Shown here one piece after another: positions 42,249 to 50,312 of a stretch of 64,000 nucleotides of DNA. Every line of letters begins with the position of its first letter. The stretch's first letter is position 1. The DNA is from Pseudobdellovibrionaceae bacterium. Lineage in GTDB: Bacteria; Bdellovibrionota; Bdellovibrionia; Bdellovibrionales; UBA1609. The stretch spans positions 248,001-312,000 of the forward strand of contig JACKAM010000003.1 in assembly GCA_020635075.1 (NCBI GenBank). The letters run 5' to 3'. A program made the position numbers and the translations under genes. Below the pieces are notes generated by a model that had not been told where the DNA came from, did not search any database, and saw only the letters and a list, made by a program, of their open reading frames with translations.

Positions 42249-43031
42249 TTATTCCCAATCAATGCGTGGGAAAAGACGAAGGGCATTGGCCCGGGTTTGA
42301 TCAGCCAATTCCGACGGCGAAACTCCTTTGAGTTGGGAGACTAACTCCGCCGTGTGAACCACGAAGGCCGGCTCGTTCTTTTTGCCCCGCTGGGGAACTG
42401 GAGCCAAAAATGGAGCATCGGTTTCCACATGCAGACGGTCCAAAGGTACACTCCGACACACCTCACGCAGGGGATCCGCATTGCGAAATGTCACCACACC
42501 ACTGAAGCTGATGTTCAGCCCAAGTTTTAGGCACTCATCCGCCAACCACTGGGTGCCCGTAAAGCAATGCATGAGCCCTTTGATCTTGCCAGAGAAGTTC
42601 TTCAAAATGGCCACCGTGTCTTCTTCGGCGTCCCGGGTGTGAATCTCCACGGGCATTTGTGTGTCGAGGGCTATCTGCAGCTGCCTTTCGAAGGCCTCTT
42701 TCTGCACCTCGCGGGGGGACATATCGTAGTAATAATCCAAACCGATCTCTGCCACCGCAACCACCTGAGGGTTGCTCAAGGACTGTCTTATCGATTCTCC
42801 CACTTCATCGCTGTATTTGCTGGCATCGTGGGGGTGGACACCCAAAGTGCAATAGACCTCGGCACCCAAGTCTTTGGCGATATCCTGAACCAGTTGGTGA
42901 TCCTCGGGTTGGGTGCCGATAGTGATCAGCCTCTCAACCCCAGCCGCCTTAGCGCGGGCAAGTGCCTCCTGAGGGGAGACTTCCAACATGTTCAAATGTG
43001 TGTGCACATCAATCCAGCGGGTCACTGCCAA
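42249..43031 (-). CDS. tatD: TatD-family metal-dependent DNase/hydrolase
   Basis: A 260-residue TIM-barrel metallohydrolase. The metal ligands appear in DVHTHLNML, AEIGLDYYY, PVEIHTRDAEEDT, HCFTG and VETDAPFL, in the order expected for TatD/YcfH. These enzymes have Mg2+-dependent 3'-5' DNase activity and are linked to DNA repair or quality control. It follows holB after 6 bp in the tmk-holB-tatD cluster, the same order as in E. coli and many other bacteria. Confidence 0.93.
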   Translation of the reverse strand: MAVTRWIDVHTHLNMLEVSPQEALARAKAAGVERLITIGTQPEDHQLVQDIAKDLGAEVYCTLGVHPHDASKYSDEVGESIRQSLSNPQVVAVAEIGLDYYYDMSPREVQKEAFERQLQIALDTQMPVEIHTRDAEEDTVAILKNFSGKIKGLMHCFTGTQWLADECLKLGLNISFSGVVTFRNADPLREVCRSVPLDRLHVETDAPFLAPVPQRGKKNEPAFVVHTAELVSQLKGVSPSELADQTRANALRLFPRIDWE

Positions 43032-43037
43032 TCACTC

Positions 43038-44003
43038 CTAAGGATTTGCCTGAGCTCTGACCAGCTCATCGGCACGCAAAAAGAAAGTCTCAAAGGCCAG
43101 TTGTCGGTCCCAGTTCCCTTTCATTCCCGCCTCCAACTCCATCAGCTCCTGGTGCAACCAATGAAGGACATCGGGCGCCAGTTGGCTGAAACGCTCAATG
43201 GGTTGACGAAAATCTGAATGGATCAAAGGCTCCAGGTCGTCCTGACAAAAGCGCGCATCCCGCAACATCTGGCGCCACCACTGGATCAGCTGCATGGAAC
43301 CCTCTTTGTCTCCCGCCTGTTCAATAGAGGCTTTGGCCAGTTCCATTGGCCGTCTCTCTCCTAATCCCGCCCACAGGCGCAAGGCCTCTTGCCTGCGCTC
43401 CATGACCTCGGGTTCCCGAAGTTGCGACAACACATCGAGCCGCCCCATACAGGACTCCACCATCCAATCTTCAACACCGCCCATGCCGCGCACTTCTTCG
43501 CGCCCTAATGGAGCCAGCCGAGTCACCTGTGAACGCGAGCGGATCGTAGGCAATACTCCATAGGCGTTCACCGCCGTGAGAATAAAAAAAGTTTTTTCCG
43601 GTGGTTCTTCAAGAGACTTAAGAAGTGCATTGGCGGCCTGCACGTTTAATAGGTGGGCCTCCTCAATAATTACCACACGAGCTTTGCCCCATGCCTGAAG
43701 GTTGAGAAAGCGCAAAACCTCCTGAGCCTGTTCCCTCTTGATTTGACTGCCGTCAGGGGCAACATGCAAAAGAGCTTCACTCTCCCCTTTACCCATGCGG
43801 ATACAGGAAGGACAAGCCCCACAAGCACGATGACTTGTTTCACACACCAAAGCCTGAGCCAGCCCCCGCGCCACCAGGGCTTTGCCAATCCCCGAAGGTC
43901 CCACCAACAACAAGGTATGAGACAGGCGACCACTCTCTACGGCGGCAATCAGTTGCTCGATGGGTTTCGAGTGGCCAACTACTTGGTCAAAGAGGCGAGC
44001 CAT
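43038..44003 (-). CDS. holB: DNA polymerase III delta-prime subunit
   Basis: A 321-residue AAA+ clamp-loader subunit. The P-loop-like GPSGIGKALVA is followed by the four-cysteine zinc module (CETSHRACGACPSC), then VVIIEEAHLLNVQAANALLKSLEEPP, of which the VIIEEAH stretch is the Walker B region, and TIRSRSQ as the arginine-finger motif (SRC/SRS type). Together with tmk, which overlaps by 25 bp, and tatD, it forms a canonical replication cluster. The C-terminal third is divergent, as usual for HolB. Confidence 0.9.
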   Translation of the reverse strand: MARLFDQVVGHSKPIEQLIAAVESGRLSHTLLLVGPSGIGKALVARGLAQALVCETSHRACGACPSCIRMGKGESEALLHVAPDGSQIKREQAQEVLRFLNLQAWGKARVVIIEEAHLLNVQAANALLKSLEEPPEKTFFILTAVNAYGVLPTIRSRSQVTRLAPLGREEVRGMGGVEDWMVESCMGRLDVLSQLREPEVMERRQEALRLWAGLGERRPMELAKASIEQAGDKEGSMQLIQWWRQMLRDARFCQDDLEPLIHSDFRQPIERFSQLAPDVLHWLHQELMELEAGMKGNWDRQLAFETFFLRADELVRAQANP

Positions 44004-44626
44004 CCGCGCTTCTCCATTTCCATCAACAAAGCCTGCAATAAGTCCTCAGGGTTTTTCATGCCGTCCAAGACCAACCAACGCTGCTCATCTTCTTTGGCCT
44101 GCTGCAAATAACTGGCCCGCACGCCCTCGTGAAAACGACGCTCCTCACGCTCAAAACGGTCCTTCTCCTGACCGGTTTTCTCTTCCCTTTTTGCCATTCG
44201 CGCCAGGGACTCCTCAACCGGTAGATCAACAAGAACCACTAAATCCGGCAACAGTCCGTCAGTGGCATAACTATTGAGATAATCAATGGCGGTGCGGTCC
44301 AATCCACGACCACCCACCTGAAAAGCCACTGTACTAGGGGCAAAGCGGTCACATAAGATCCACTTGCCCTCGGCCAAACCAGGACGAATCACCCTATCCA
44401 CGTGTTGGGCCCGGGCGGCCTCATAGAGAAGCATCTCTGCACGCGGTACAGGAGTGTCACCTTCAACCCGCAAAAGTTGCTGGCGGATTTCTTCGCCAAG
44501 AGGTGTTCCACCCGGTTCCCGGGTCAAGTGGACCTTCTGGCCCAAAGCCTTGAGATGGTTTTCGACACCTGAAATCAAGGTGGATTTTCCGGCCCCGTCC
44601 AGACCTTCAAAAACAAGAAATGCCAT
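43979..44626 (-). CDS. tmk: Thymidylate kinase
   Basis: A 215-residue dTMP kinase: P-loop EGLDGAGKST, LTREPGGTPLGEEIR for substrate binding, DRFAPSTVAFQVGGRGLD and the lid AKREEKTGQEKDRFERE. The ATG at 44626 is chosen because the domain begins there; the upstream frame to 44965 lacks protein-like features. The 3' end overlaps holB by 25 bp, which suggests coupled translation. It makes dTDP for DNA synthesis. Confidence 0.95.
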   Translation of the reverse strand: MAFLVFEGLDGAGKSTLISGVENHLKALGQKVHLTREPGGTPLGEEIRQQLLRVEGDTPVPRAEMLLYEAARAQHVDRVIRPGLAEGKWILCDRFAPSTVAFQVGGRGLDRTAIDYLNSYATDGLLPDLVVLVDLPVEESLARMAKREEKTGQEKDRFEREERRFHEGVRASYLQQAKEDEQRWLVLDGMKNPEDLLQALLMEMEKRGWLASLTK

Positions 44627-44774
44627 GTGATCTTTCTCTCTGCTTGCCCTCCAAAAGTCACTCCCTTTTCCCGACCAGAGCGCCGCTCCACACCAGCTCG
44701 CCTTCGGTTTAGAAACCCTTGAGATAGCAGAGGAATCGTCAATTTTCCCGTCTGGACCCCCGATAAGAGCAGGT

Positions 44775-45734
44775 ATGGCTACGCTGACTAAAATCCGAGT
44801 TCTGGTTGCCGATGACGACCGCCAATTGGCAAGGCGGCTGTCCGACTTTTTGATCGAAAGCGGATTCGAGGTCAAAACCGTACACAATGGCCGTGAAGCC
44901 AAGTCTCTCATCTCCGATTGGCGACCCCGATTTGTTCTTGCTGATCTTATGCTTCCCGAGGGCAACGCCTACGATCTTTTGGATCACGTAAAGGGCGGAC
45001 AGAAGGGACGCAACAGTTCTTTTACCGAGGTCATTGTTCTCTCGGGTCACAACGTGCGCTCAAATGTGCGGATGTCCCTGGAATTGGGAGCCACCGACTA
45101 TGTGGTCAAACCCTTTCGCTATGAAGATATGCTCCAGCGCCTGGTTTTCCACTGTCGCAAGAACCGCATCGTCAAAGACATTTCCTCACTCAAGGACAAG
45201 AATGTCGACGAGGGAACCTTGCTTCTCCACCTGACTGATTTGGTGTTGCGGGCCTCGATTGCCTCTGATCCCATCCCGGAAATCGCCTTTAACCTGACCC
45301 GCATGGTGGCTCTTAAATTGGGCGGCGTTCGTTGCTCCGTTGTCCAGGTGGTGGACCATGAGCGCGGAGTTGTGGTGACTTCCCACGATGACCGGAATGC
45401 GGCCGGAATCGAACTGGATCTCAACAAATACCCGGAAATCGTTCATGTCTACAACACGGGCCTGATGGTGGCGATTGAGAATTTGGACACCAGTGCCGAG
45501 TTAAAAGCCATAAAGTCGAACCTCAAGAGCATTATGTTCAACTCCATCATCGTGTGCCCCATTTCCCGCTCCCAGAAGATGTTTGGAGTTCTGTCTCTGC
45601 GCCTTCCGGCGGAGAAGAAAAGCCTCACCGACAATGAAATCCGCTTCGTGGAAATTGTCGGCCACTGCCTCAGCCTAGTCCTAAGTACCCAAAATTCTTA
45701 TAAAATTGGAGATTTTTGGGCTCCCGCTGCCTGA
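44775..45734 (+). CDS. Response regulator receiver with C-terminal GAF-like domain
   Basis: A 319-residue protein. The receiver domain (about residues 7-130) has the acidic cluster VADDD, the phospho-acceptor Asp57 in VLADLMLPEG, a Ser in VLSGH and the Lys in YVVKPFR. The region of about residues 150-305 resembles a GAF domain (SIASDPIPEIAFNLTRM, SIIVCPISRSQKMFGVLSL, LTDNEIRFVEIVGHCLSLVL). No DNA-binding or cyclase domain is present, so it likely acts through protein contacts or as a sensor. It diverges from tmk. A GATAAG hexamer ends only 7 bp before the ATG. Confidence 0.85.
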   Translation: MATLTKIRVLVADDDRQLARRLSDFLIESGFEVKTVHNGREAKSLISDWRPRFVLADLMLPEGNAYDLLDHVKGGQKGRNSSFTEVIVLSGHNVRSNVRMSLELGATDYVVKPFRYEDMLQRLVFHCRKNRIVKDISSLKDKNVDEGTLLLHLTDLVLRASIASDPIPEIAFNLTRMVALKLGGVRCSVVQVVDHERGVVVTSHDDRNAAGIELDLNKYPEIVHVYNTGLMVAIENLDTSAELKAIKSNLKSIMFNSIIVCPISRSQKMFGVLSLRLPAEKKSLTDNEIRFVEIVGHCLSLVLSTQNSYKIGDFWAPAA

Positions 45735-45766
45735 TTCCCTGGAGGCAAAATTCGACGAAAAAAAAG

Positions 45767-45795
45767 GTGACGACCCCCGCCCTCTCCCCTATACT
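45767..45795 (+). promoter_or_regulatory. Sigma-70-like promoter for secG
   Basis: GTGACG (45767-45772) and TATACT (45790-45795) are 17 bp apart. The secG ATG lies 26 bp downstream behind a GGAGG site. Confidence 0.55.
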
Positions 45796-45820
45796 GCGTG
45801 GCTTCGGAGGTGCGTCAAAC

Positions 45821-46192
45821 ATGCTCACTTTTGTCACAGTTATTCACCTGTTTATCGCTTTGATTTTGATTGTCTTCGTGCTTCTGCAGGATTCTAAGGG
45901 AGGCGGTGCAGCTGGTGTGTTTGGCGGCGGCGGTGGATCTAACACTTTGTTTGGCGCAACCGGCGGAGCCGATTTTCTGACCAAGATGACTCGCTACACG
46001 GCCATTGGTTTTGCCGTTACTTGCTTGCTATTAGCATATTGGACCAGTCGGCCTCAATCGAGCTTGATGGACGAATATGTTCCTCCTGCCGCTACCGAAA
46101 CCGCGCCTGCTGCGGCACCTGTAGAGAAAGCTACCTCTCCAGCGGAACAGCCACAAGAATCTGCTCCTGAGGCCACCCCTCCCGCGGAATAG
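45821..46192 (+). CDS. secG: Preprotein translocase subunit SecG
   Basis: A 123-residue protein with two transmembrane helices (LTFVTVIHLFIALILIVFVL and a second at about residues 55-75) and the SecG hallmark LLQDSKGGGAAGVFGGGG between them. FGATGGADFLTKMTR follows in family order. The C-terminal tail is Ala/Pro/Glu-rich and disordered. SecG assists SecYEA in preprotein export. The ATG at 45821 follows GGAGG; the open frame extends upstream into a non-conserved stretch overlapping the receiver-GAF gene. Confidence 0.93.
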   Translation: MLTFVTVIHLFIALILIVFVLLQDSKGGGAAGVFGGGGGSNTLFGATGGADFLTKMTRYTAIGFAVTCLLLAYWTSRPQSSLMDEYVPPAATETAPAAAPVEKATSPAEQPQESAPEATPPAE

Positions 46193-46208
46193 TTCCCAAA
46201 TACTCACC

Positions 46209-46225
46209 CAATATCGCCGATATTG
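46209..46225. promoter_or_regulatory. 17-bp near-perfect palindrome upstream of the AgmX-like gene
   Basis: CAATATCG and CGATATTG flank a single C. It lies 16 bp after the secG stop and just upstream of a TTGAAG/TATGCT promoter-like pair. It looks like a repressor operator, or a short stem without a U-run. Confidence 0.4.
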
Positions 46226-46229
46226 CGGT

Positions 46230-46257
46230 TTGAAGCCTCACGGTGGAGTGATATGCT
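46230..46257 (+). promoter_or_regulatory. Promoter-like pair close to the AgmX-like gene start
   Basis: TTGAAG (46230-46235) and TATGCT (46252-46257) are 16 bp apart. The ATG at 46264 lies 7 bp after the -10 element, so a leaderless transcript is possible. Confidence 0.35.
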
Positions 46258-46263
46258 TTGCCT

Positions 46264-47175
46264 ATGGTGAAAAACCCGGTTTTGTTAGTCGTATTTTCCA
46301 CTCTGGTTGTTGGCCTGACAGTGTTTTCCTTTACGCCGGATCTCAGTCAGTTTACAGCCCAATACTTTTTGCCCAAACAAAGACGTCATCTCAAACCGGA
46401 GGTGGCTAAATACATCTTGGTCAATGGCCGTGTCTGGCGCCGGCATCACGGGCGAACCAAGGATTCGCGCCTGAGAAGGTCCGGGACTCTCCATCATCAG
46501 GACTTACTCACCGTGGAGCGTCGGTCCCACCTGGACGTACGTTTTCCCTCGGGAGATGAACTCCGCTTGGAAGAGAAAACCAAAGCAGTGATTGAGTACT
46601 GGAACCCGGCCGACTCCAACTCTCCTGTTTATTTAACTGTGCTAATTGGCGACATCAAAGTCTTGAAGAGAGGCAAACGGGGAAAGCTCTTTGTCATTCA
46701 AGATCGGCAGCTGTTTAGCCCTGGTCATCGACCAAAAAAACCACCTTTTACGCTAAGGTTGCACAGTTCTGAGTTAGGCCTCGCCCGGGTGGATAACAAT
46801 GACTCCACTCCAATACCACCATCCGACTCTGGGGGGGGGACAGAAGAGGGAGGAACTCTGTCCCAGTCAGGGGATTCCAAAGGTCTGGCAGAAACATTAA
46901 CAAATAAATATATCGAGGAAGTCATAGGTCTCCAGAAGAAAAATTTCCAGCGGTGCCAGGCCAATGCCATTCGTGAAATGGGTCAAGTAAAGGGACAAGT
47001 GCTGGTTGGATTTACCATTCAACCTCGGGGCAAGATCGAGGACGCCAAGGTTCTCCAGACTTCCATTGAAAACAAGCAGTTGATGGATTGCCTCGTCAGC
47101 GTGTTTCAGACCTGTCGCTTTCAAGAATTCACTGGCTCACCTATTGTGCGCTCCTATCCTCTCAGCTTCGAATAA
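46264..47175 (+). CDS. FecR-like protein with AgmX/TonB-type C-terminal domain
   Basis: A protein of about 303 residues with an N-terminal membrane anchor (VKNPVLLVVFSTLVVGLTVF). Residues of about 50-150 resemble a FecR-like strand domain (LTVERRSHLDVRFPSGDELRLEE, in part). A Ser/Gly/Glu-rich linker follows, then a C-terminal domain from about residue 215 (IGLQKKNFQRCQ, GQVLVGFTIQPRGKIEDAKVL, CLVSVFQTCRFQEF). That domain matches the AgmX/PglI C-terminal type known from gliding and envelope complexes of Myxococcota and relatives. Two internal cysteines in it are typical. It probably spans the periplasm. It is convergent with the App1-like gene, 5 bp apart. Confidence 0.75.
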   Translation: MVKNPVLLVVFSTLVVGLTVFSFTPDLSQFTAQYFLPKQRRHLKPEVAKYILVNGRVWRRHHGRTKDSRLRRSGTLHHQDLLTVERRSHLDVRFPSGDELRLEEKTKAVIEYWNPADSNSPVYLTVLIGDIKVLKRGKRGKLFVIQDRQLFSPGHRPKKPPFTLRLHSSELGLARVDNNDSTPIPPSDSGGGTEEGGTLSQSGDSKGLAETLTNKYIEEVIGLQKKNFQRCQANAIREMGQVKGQVLVGFTIQPRGKIEDAKVLQTSIENKQLMDCLVSVFQTCRFQEFTGSPIVRSYPLSFE

Positions 47176-47180
47176 ACGTG

Positions 47181-48263
47181 TTAACGATAGTCGTGAAGAT
47201 AATCGATACGCTCTGGGACCCAAGGCTCGTAACTACCTTCTAGGGCCAACACTCGACCATCGACCTGGTCAGCGATGGGTTTGGGAGCAATCGACGGCTC
47301 CCATTTGGCATGGATCATGCCGTGACTTTGGAGTATGGGCAGCAGCTCTGCCAGAGCCTCTTCACCGATTCGTTGGCGACGAATCATATCGTCCAAATAC
47401 CGTTCCAGCTCATCGTAGGTATAGCCAAAATTCGTGACCAAATCCTGGGCCACCCGCACCACCAGGTCACCATCCAGTCTCTTATCTTGAAACAAATCAA
47501 GGGCCGTTTGAAAACTGCAATAAGTAGGAAGAGTCCGGCGACCAAACTTCACGTAGTAGTCGGCATCTGTATCTTCGGCCAAATTAATGTAAACTTTGTC
47601 GACTGGGTCAATGGAAGGAATCTGCTCCTGGAGCTCGAAGATCACGTCCATTTGTGAACCCACCACATGCAGGGCCTTCATCACTTCACGCAACTCTTCA
47701 GTTTCCAGGCGTCGAGTACAGATGTCAGAGAACAGTGAGTAAATCACTGCATCCGACTCACTGTCATCTCCCCACATGACTAACTTCACATCACTGTCGA
47801 GCCTCAGCCGCAAGGACAACAAAGCCTGAAGCTTGTAGCCTACCTGCTGGGTCAAGCGCCACCAGCGCTTGGGCTGCAGGTTCTGCAAATTATCCTTAAA
47901 ATAAATCCCAAAGGGATAGATGCCGTCAAAAACCAGCTTTTCATAGATCTTGCGCTCAAGCTGAGGCGGCGAAGCGGTGATAAAATAAATGGCAAATTCG
48001 TTGGCCGCCTCCAGGTGATTTTCTTCCCAATTTTTTTTTAGGGCCCTCGCCAGGGCACCCGTACCGGGAACATTCTTTTTTTGAAAGGCCTTTTCCACAA
48101 CCGTGCGCCACAGACCACCAAGGGTTTCAAACCGAGTGTCCAAATAGGTTTTATCCAAGTCCCAAACGTAAACCTCACGGGCGCGCCTCTCCACCTCTCG
48201 AGTGACATAGGGGAAAAAGGCCACATCTGCGGAAATCTCCGCTCTCATTCTCCAATCTGCCAT
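47181..48263 (-). CDS. App1-like HAD-type phosphatase
   Basis: A 360-residue soluble protein. The HAD nucleophile motif is VWDLDKTYLD (DxDxT/S type). FITASPPQLERKIYEKL carries the motif II Ser/Thr region, YFKDN with a nearby Lys follows, and VMWGDDSESDAVIY is the acidic motif III. This order matches the App1 (DUF2183) phosphatidate phosphatase-like group. The C-terminal third is helical and of unknown purpose. The ATG at 48263 after AAGGACTT is the best start. It has no signal peptide, so a cytoplasmic phosphatase acting on lipid or sugar phosphates is likely. Confidence 0.78.
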   Translation of the reverse strand: MADWRMRAEISADVAFFPYVTREVERRAREVYVWDLDKTYLDTRFETLGGLWRTVVEKAFQKKNVPGTGALARALKKNWEENHLEAANEFAIYFITASPPQLERKIYEKLVFDGIYPFGIYFKDNLQNLQPKRWWRLTQQVGYKLQALLSLRLRLDSDVKLVMWGDDSESDAVIYSLFSDICTRRLETEELREVMKALHVVGSQMDVIFELQEQIPSIDPVDKVYINLAEDTDADYYVKFGRRTLPTYCSFQTALDLFQDKRLDGDLVVRVAQDLVTNFGYTYDELERYLDDMIRRQRIGEEALAELLPILQSHGMIHAKWEPSIAPKPIADQVDGRVLALEGSYEPWVPERIDYLHDYR

Positions 48264-48330
48264 AAGTCCTTGATATCCCATTCTGAATGGACAGTCGACT
48301 ACTTGCAGAATTTATGATAACTCCCAGCCC

Positions 48331-49143
48331 ATGAAAAGCCGTCCCCTTGTGCAATGCAAAAAAAACTGGGATTTTACCCCACTCAAACTCTGGCCTAAGC
48401 GACTACCCCCCTATTGCTGGGAAGAGGAAGTTTTAACCGGGTTTGATCAGAGCGAAGGCAATGCCGTGGACCTATCGGAGGGCAATTCGCCGCTTGAGGT
48501 CTTCCAACTCTGCTATCCAGTTTTGAGTTTAGCGGAGCTGGCTCGTCTTTGGTCTCTGGTAAAGAATGACCCTCGCTGGGGCCACAGCATCGAGGCCCTT
48601 TTCCGCCGCTATGGCTACAGATGGAATGACGAGCTGGAAAAAACCTGTCACTACCTGGTGACTCTACCCATGTCTTTTCAAAACTGGTGTTCAGAAAAGC
48701 AACTAAGTCCTCGGGATTTAGCCCCGGTACGTGCCCTGCCTCAGCCCAAATTGGAAAACGGACTATGGGAGTGTTTGGCGAAGTCGCGCCTGTCCAAGTC
48801 CCAGGGAGTTCAGGCGCTGGAATGGGCTGTTGATTTGTTATTGATGGACTCCAGGTGGTCGGAACTTGCGCCTATGCCTGGAGAGTCTGACAACCAATGG
48901 CTGGAAAGATTAAAAGCCCTTCGCTTTCCTCACACTCAATCCCGCGACTGTGAAAAACAGATACAGATGAGTCGCCTGCCCTGGCCATCACGGACCCAAG
49001 GCCAATGGATTCGCCAAGGGGATAAGGGCCTTTTGGATGTGCGCTTTCACGCGGATTCCCTGGAGGACTTCCACAACAAACTTGAGGGGCTGGCAAAAGT
49101 GGAAAAGGCTTTAGCTAAGGATGGTCTGCTTTGGAACAAATAG
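48331..49143 (+). CDS. Hypothetical protein coupled to the SPL-family radical SAM gene (270 aa)
   Basis: No family is recognised. The protein is soluble and Trp/Leu-rich, with helical segments (LSLAELARLWSLV, GVQALEWAVDLLLMD). There is a hydrophobic but not membrane-spanning centre and a C-terminal DFHNKLEGLAKVEKALAKDG helix. Its last 13 bases overlap the TTG start of the radical SAM gene, so the two are translationally linked. This suggests a partner or accessory role. It diverges from the App1-like gene. A TATGAT at 48313-48318 might be a -10 element; no Shine-Dalgarno stands out. Confidence 0.7.
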   Translation: MKSRPLVQCKKNWDFTPLKLWPKRLPPYCWEEEVLTGFDQSEGNAVDLSEGNSPLEVFQLCYPVLSLAELARLWSLVKNDPRWGHSIEALFRRYGYRWNDELEKTCHYLVTLPMSFQNWCSEKQLSPRDLAPVRALPQPKLENGLWECLAKSRLSKSQGVQALEWAVDLLLMDSRWSELAPMPGESDNQWLERLKALRFPHTQSRDCEKQIQMSRLPWPSRTQGQWIRQGDKGLLDVRFHADSLEDFHNKLEGLAKVEKALAKDGLLWNK

Positions 49144-50312
49144 GCTGGAGTCCAAGGCTAGAAACCCAGTTCGACAAAGTCTTCATACACCGCGATAGTT
49201 GGAACTCCCCGGTTGCCAGACGGGCTAGGAAAATCTTCGCCGCCGATAAGGTTGAGCAAGTCGATCACACTCCCCTTTCGGAACCAGGCGATCATCTGTC
49301 GGCTGATGAGTTTAATCGCAGCAAGCGCCTCCTTTACCTGACTGAATACAAAGGGCGTTTTTTTAAACGCTGCCCAGGGGCACGGCCGGGCCTGGCCTGC
49401 TGCAATTATTTTGTCCTAAATCTGGGACTCCAGTGCGATATGAACTGCACCTATTGTTATTTGCAGAGCTTTCTCAACACTCCGCTGCTGACCATCTACA
49501 CAAATATGGAGCAGGCTCTCAGAGAGATGGCTGAATTCCTCGATGAACAACCGGACATGAATTTGCGCATTGGTACAGGCGAAACAGTTGATAGTTTGAG
49601 CTTGGACGACCTGACCTTGTACTCGCGGGAGCTCATCGCTTTTTTTCGCCGGGCTCCCCATTGGCGATTGGAGTTGAAAACCAAGTCCTCAAAGGTGGAT
49701 CAGTTTCTCGACATGGATCACGCCGGCAACGTCATCGTCAGCTGGTCCTTGAACCCCCAACACGTTATTGATCAGGAGGAATTTGACACCGCCTCGTTAC
49801 AGAAGAGGCTTCAGGCCGCCCGCAAATGCCGGGACAAGGGGTACCTTTTGACCTTTCACCTGGACCCTTTGATTTTTCATCCGGGCTGGCAGGAAAACTA
49901 CAAGGGTTTAGTTGAGGAAATTACCAAGTGGTTCACTCCAAATGAGGTGCTCACCATCTCTCTAGGCGCTCTGCGCTTTCAACCAGAACAGCGCCACATC
50001 ATGAGGGAAAGATTTGGCTTGAAATCTTATGTTACTCAGGCTGAGATGTTTAGGAGTCACGATGGCAAGTTCCGCTACGATTTGGATATGCGGCGAACCA
50101 TGTTCGATTTTGTCTTAAACGAATTCCGTCGCCAGGGAGAAGGCTGGAACTTGTTTTTGTGTATGGAGACCCGGGAAAGCTGGATGGGGGCAATGACGGG
50201 AATGCCCAAATCAGTTCCCGGACTTGACGAGTATTTTGACCATCGAGCCTTGCGGGCATTCCGCCAGCATCGACAACAAAGTGACCTTCTAGAGGGGAGA
50301 ACGACACGATGA
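49131..50312 (+). CDS. Spore photoproduct lyase family radical SAM protein
   Basis: A 393-residue radical SAM enzyme. The 4Fe-4S motif CDMNCTYC (Cys102, Cys106, Cys109) is followed by YLQSFLNTP, and LRIGTGETVDSLS, LELKTKSS and IVSWSLNP match the spore photoproduct lyase-like core. An upstream Cys pair (RPGLACCNY) is also typical of this family. It starts at a TTG at 49131, inside the previous gene. The organism shows no sign of making endospores, so the substrate is probably a different DNA or nucleotide lesion, or another substrate. SPL homologues in non-spore formers are known but their roles are open. Confidence 0.88.
   Translation: MEQIGWSPRLETQFDKVFIHRDSWNSPVARRARKIFAADKVEQVDHTPLSEPGDHLSADEFNRSKRLLYLTEYKGRFFKRCPGARPGLACCNYFVLNLGLQCDMNCTYCYLQSFLNTPLLTIYTNMEQALREMAEFLDEQPDMNLRIGTGETVDSLSLDDLTLYSRELIAFFRRAPHWRLELKTKSSKVDQFLDMDHAGNVIVSWSLNPQHVIDQEEFDTASLQKRLQAARKCRDKGYLLTFHLDPLIFHPGWQENYKGLVEEITKWFTPNEVLTISLGALRFQPEQRHIMRERFGLKSYVTQAEMFRSHDGKFRYDLDMRRTMFDFVLNEFRRQGEGWNLFLCMETRESWMGAMTGMPKSVPGLDEYFDHRALRAFRQHRQQSDLLEGRTTR

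Noticed and set aside
42567..43217. 216-codon plus-strand frame over tatD and holB
   Set aside because: Opposite strand of two well-recognised genes, with no family motif.
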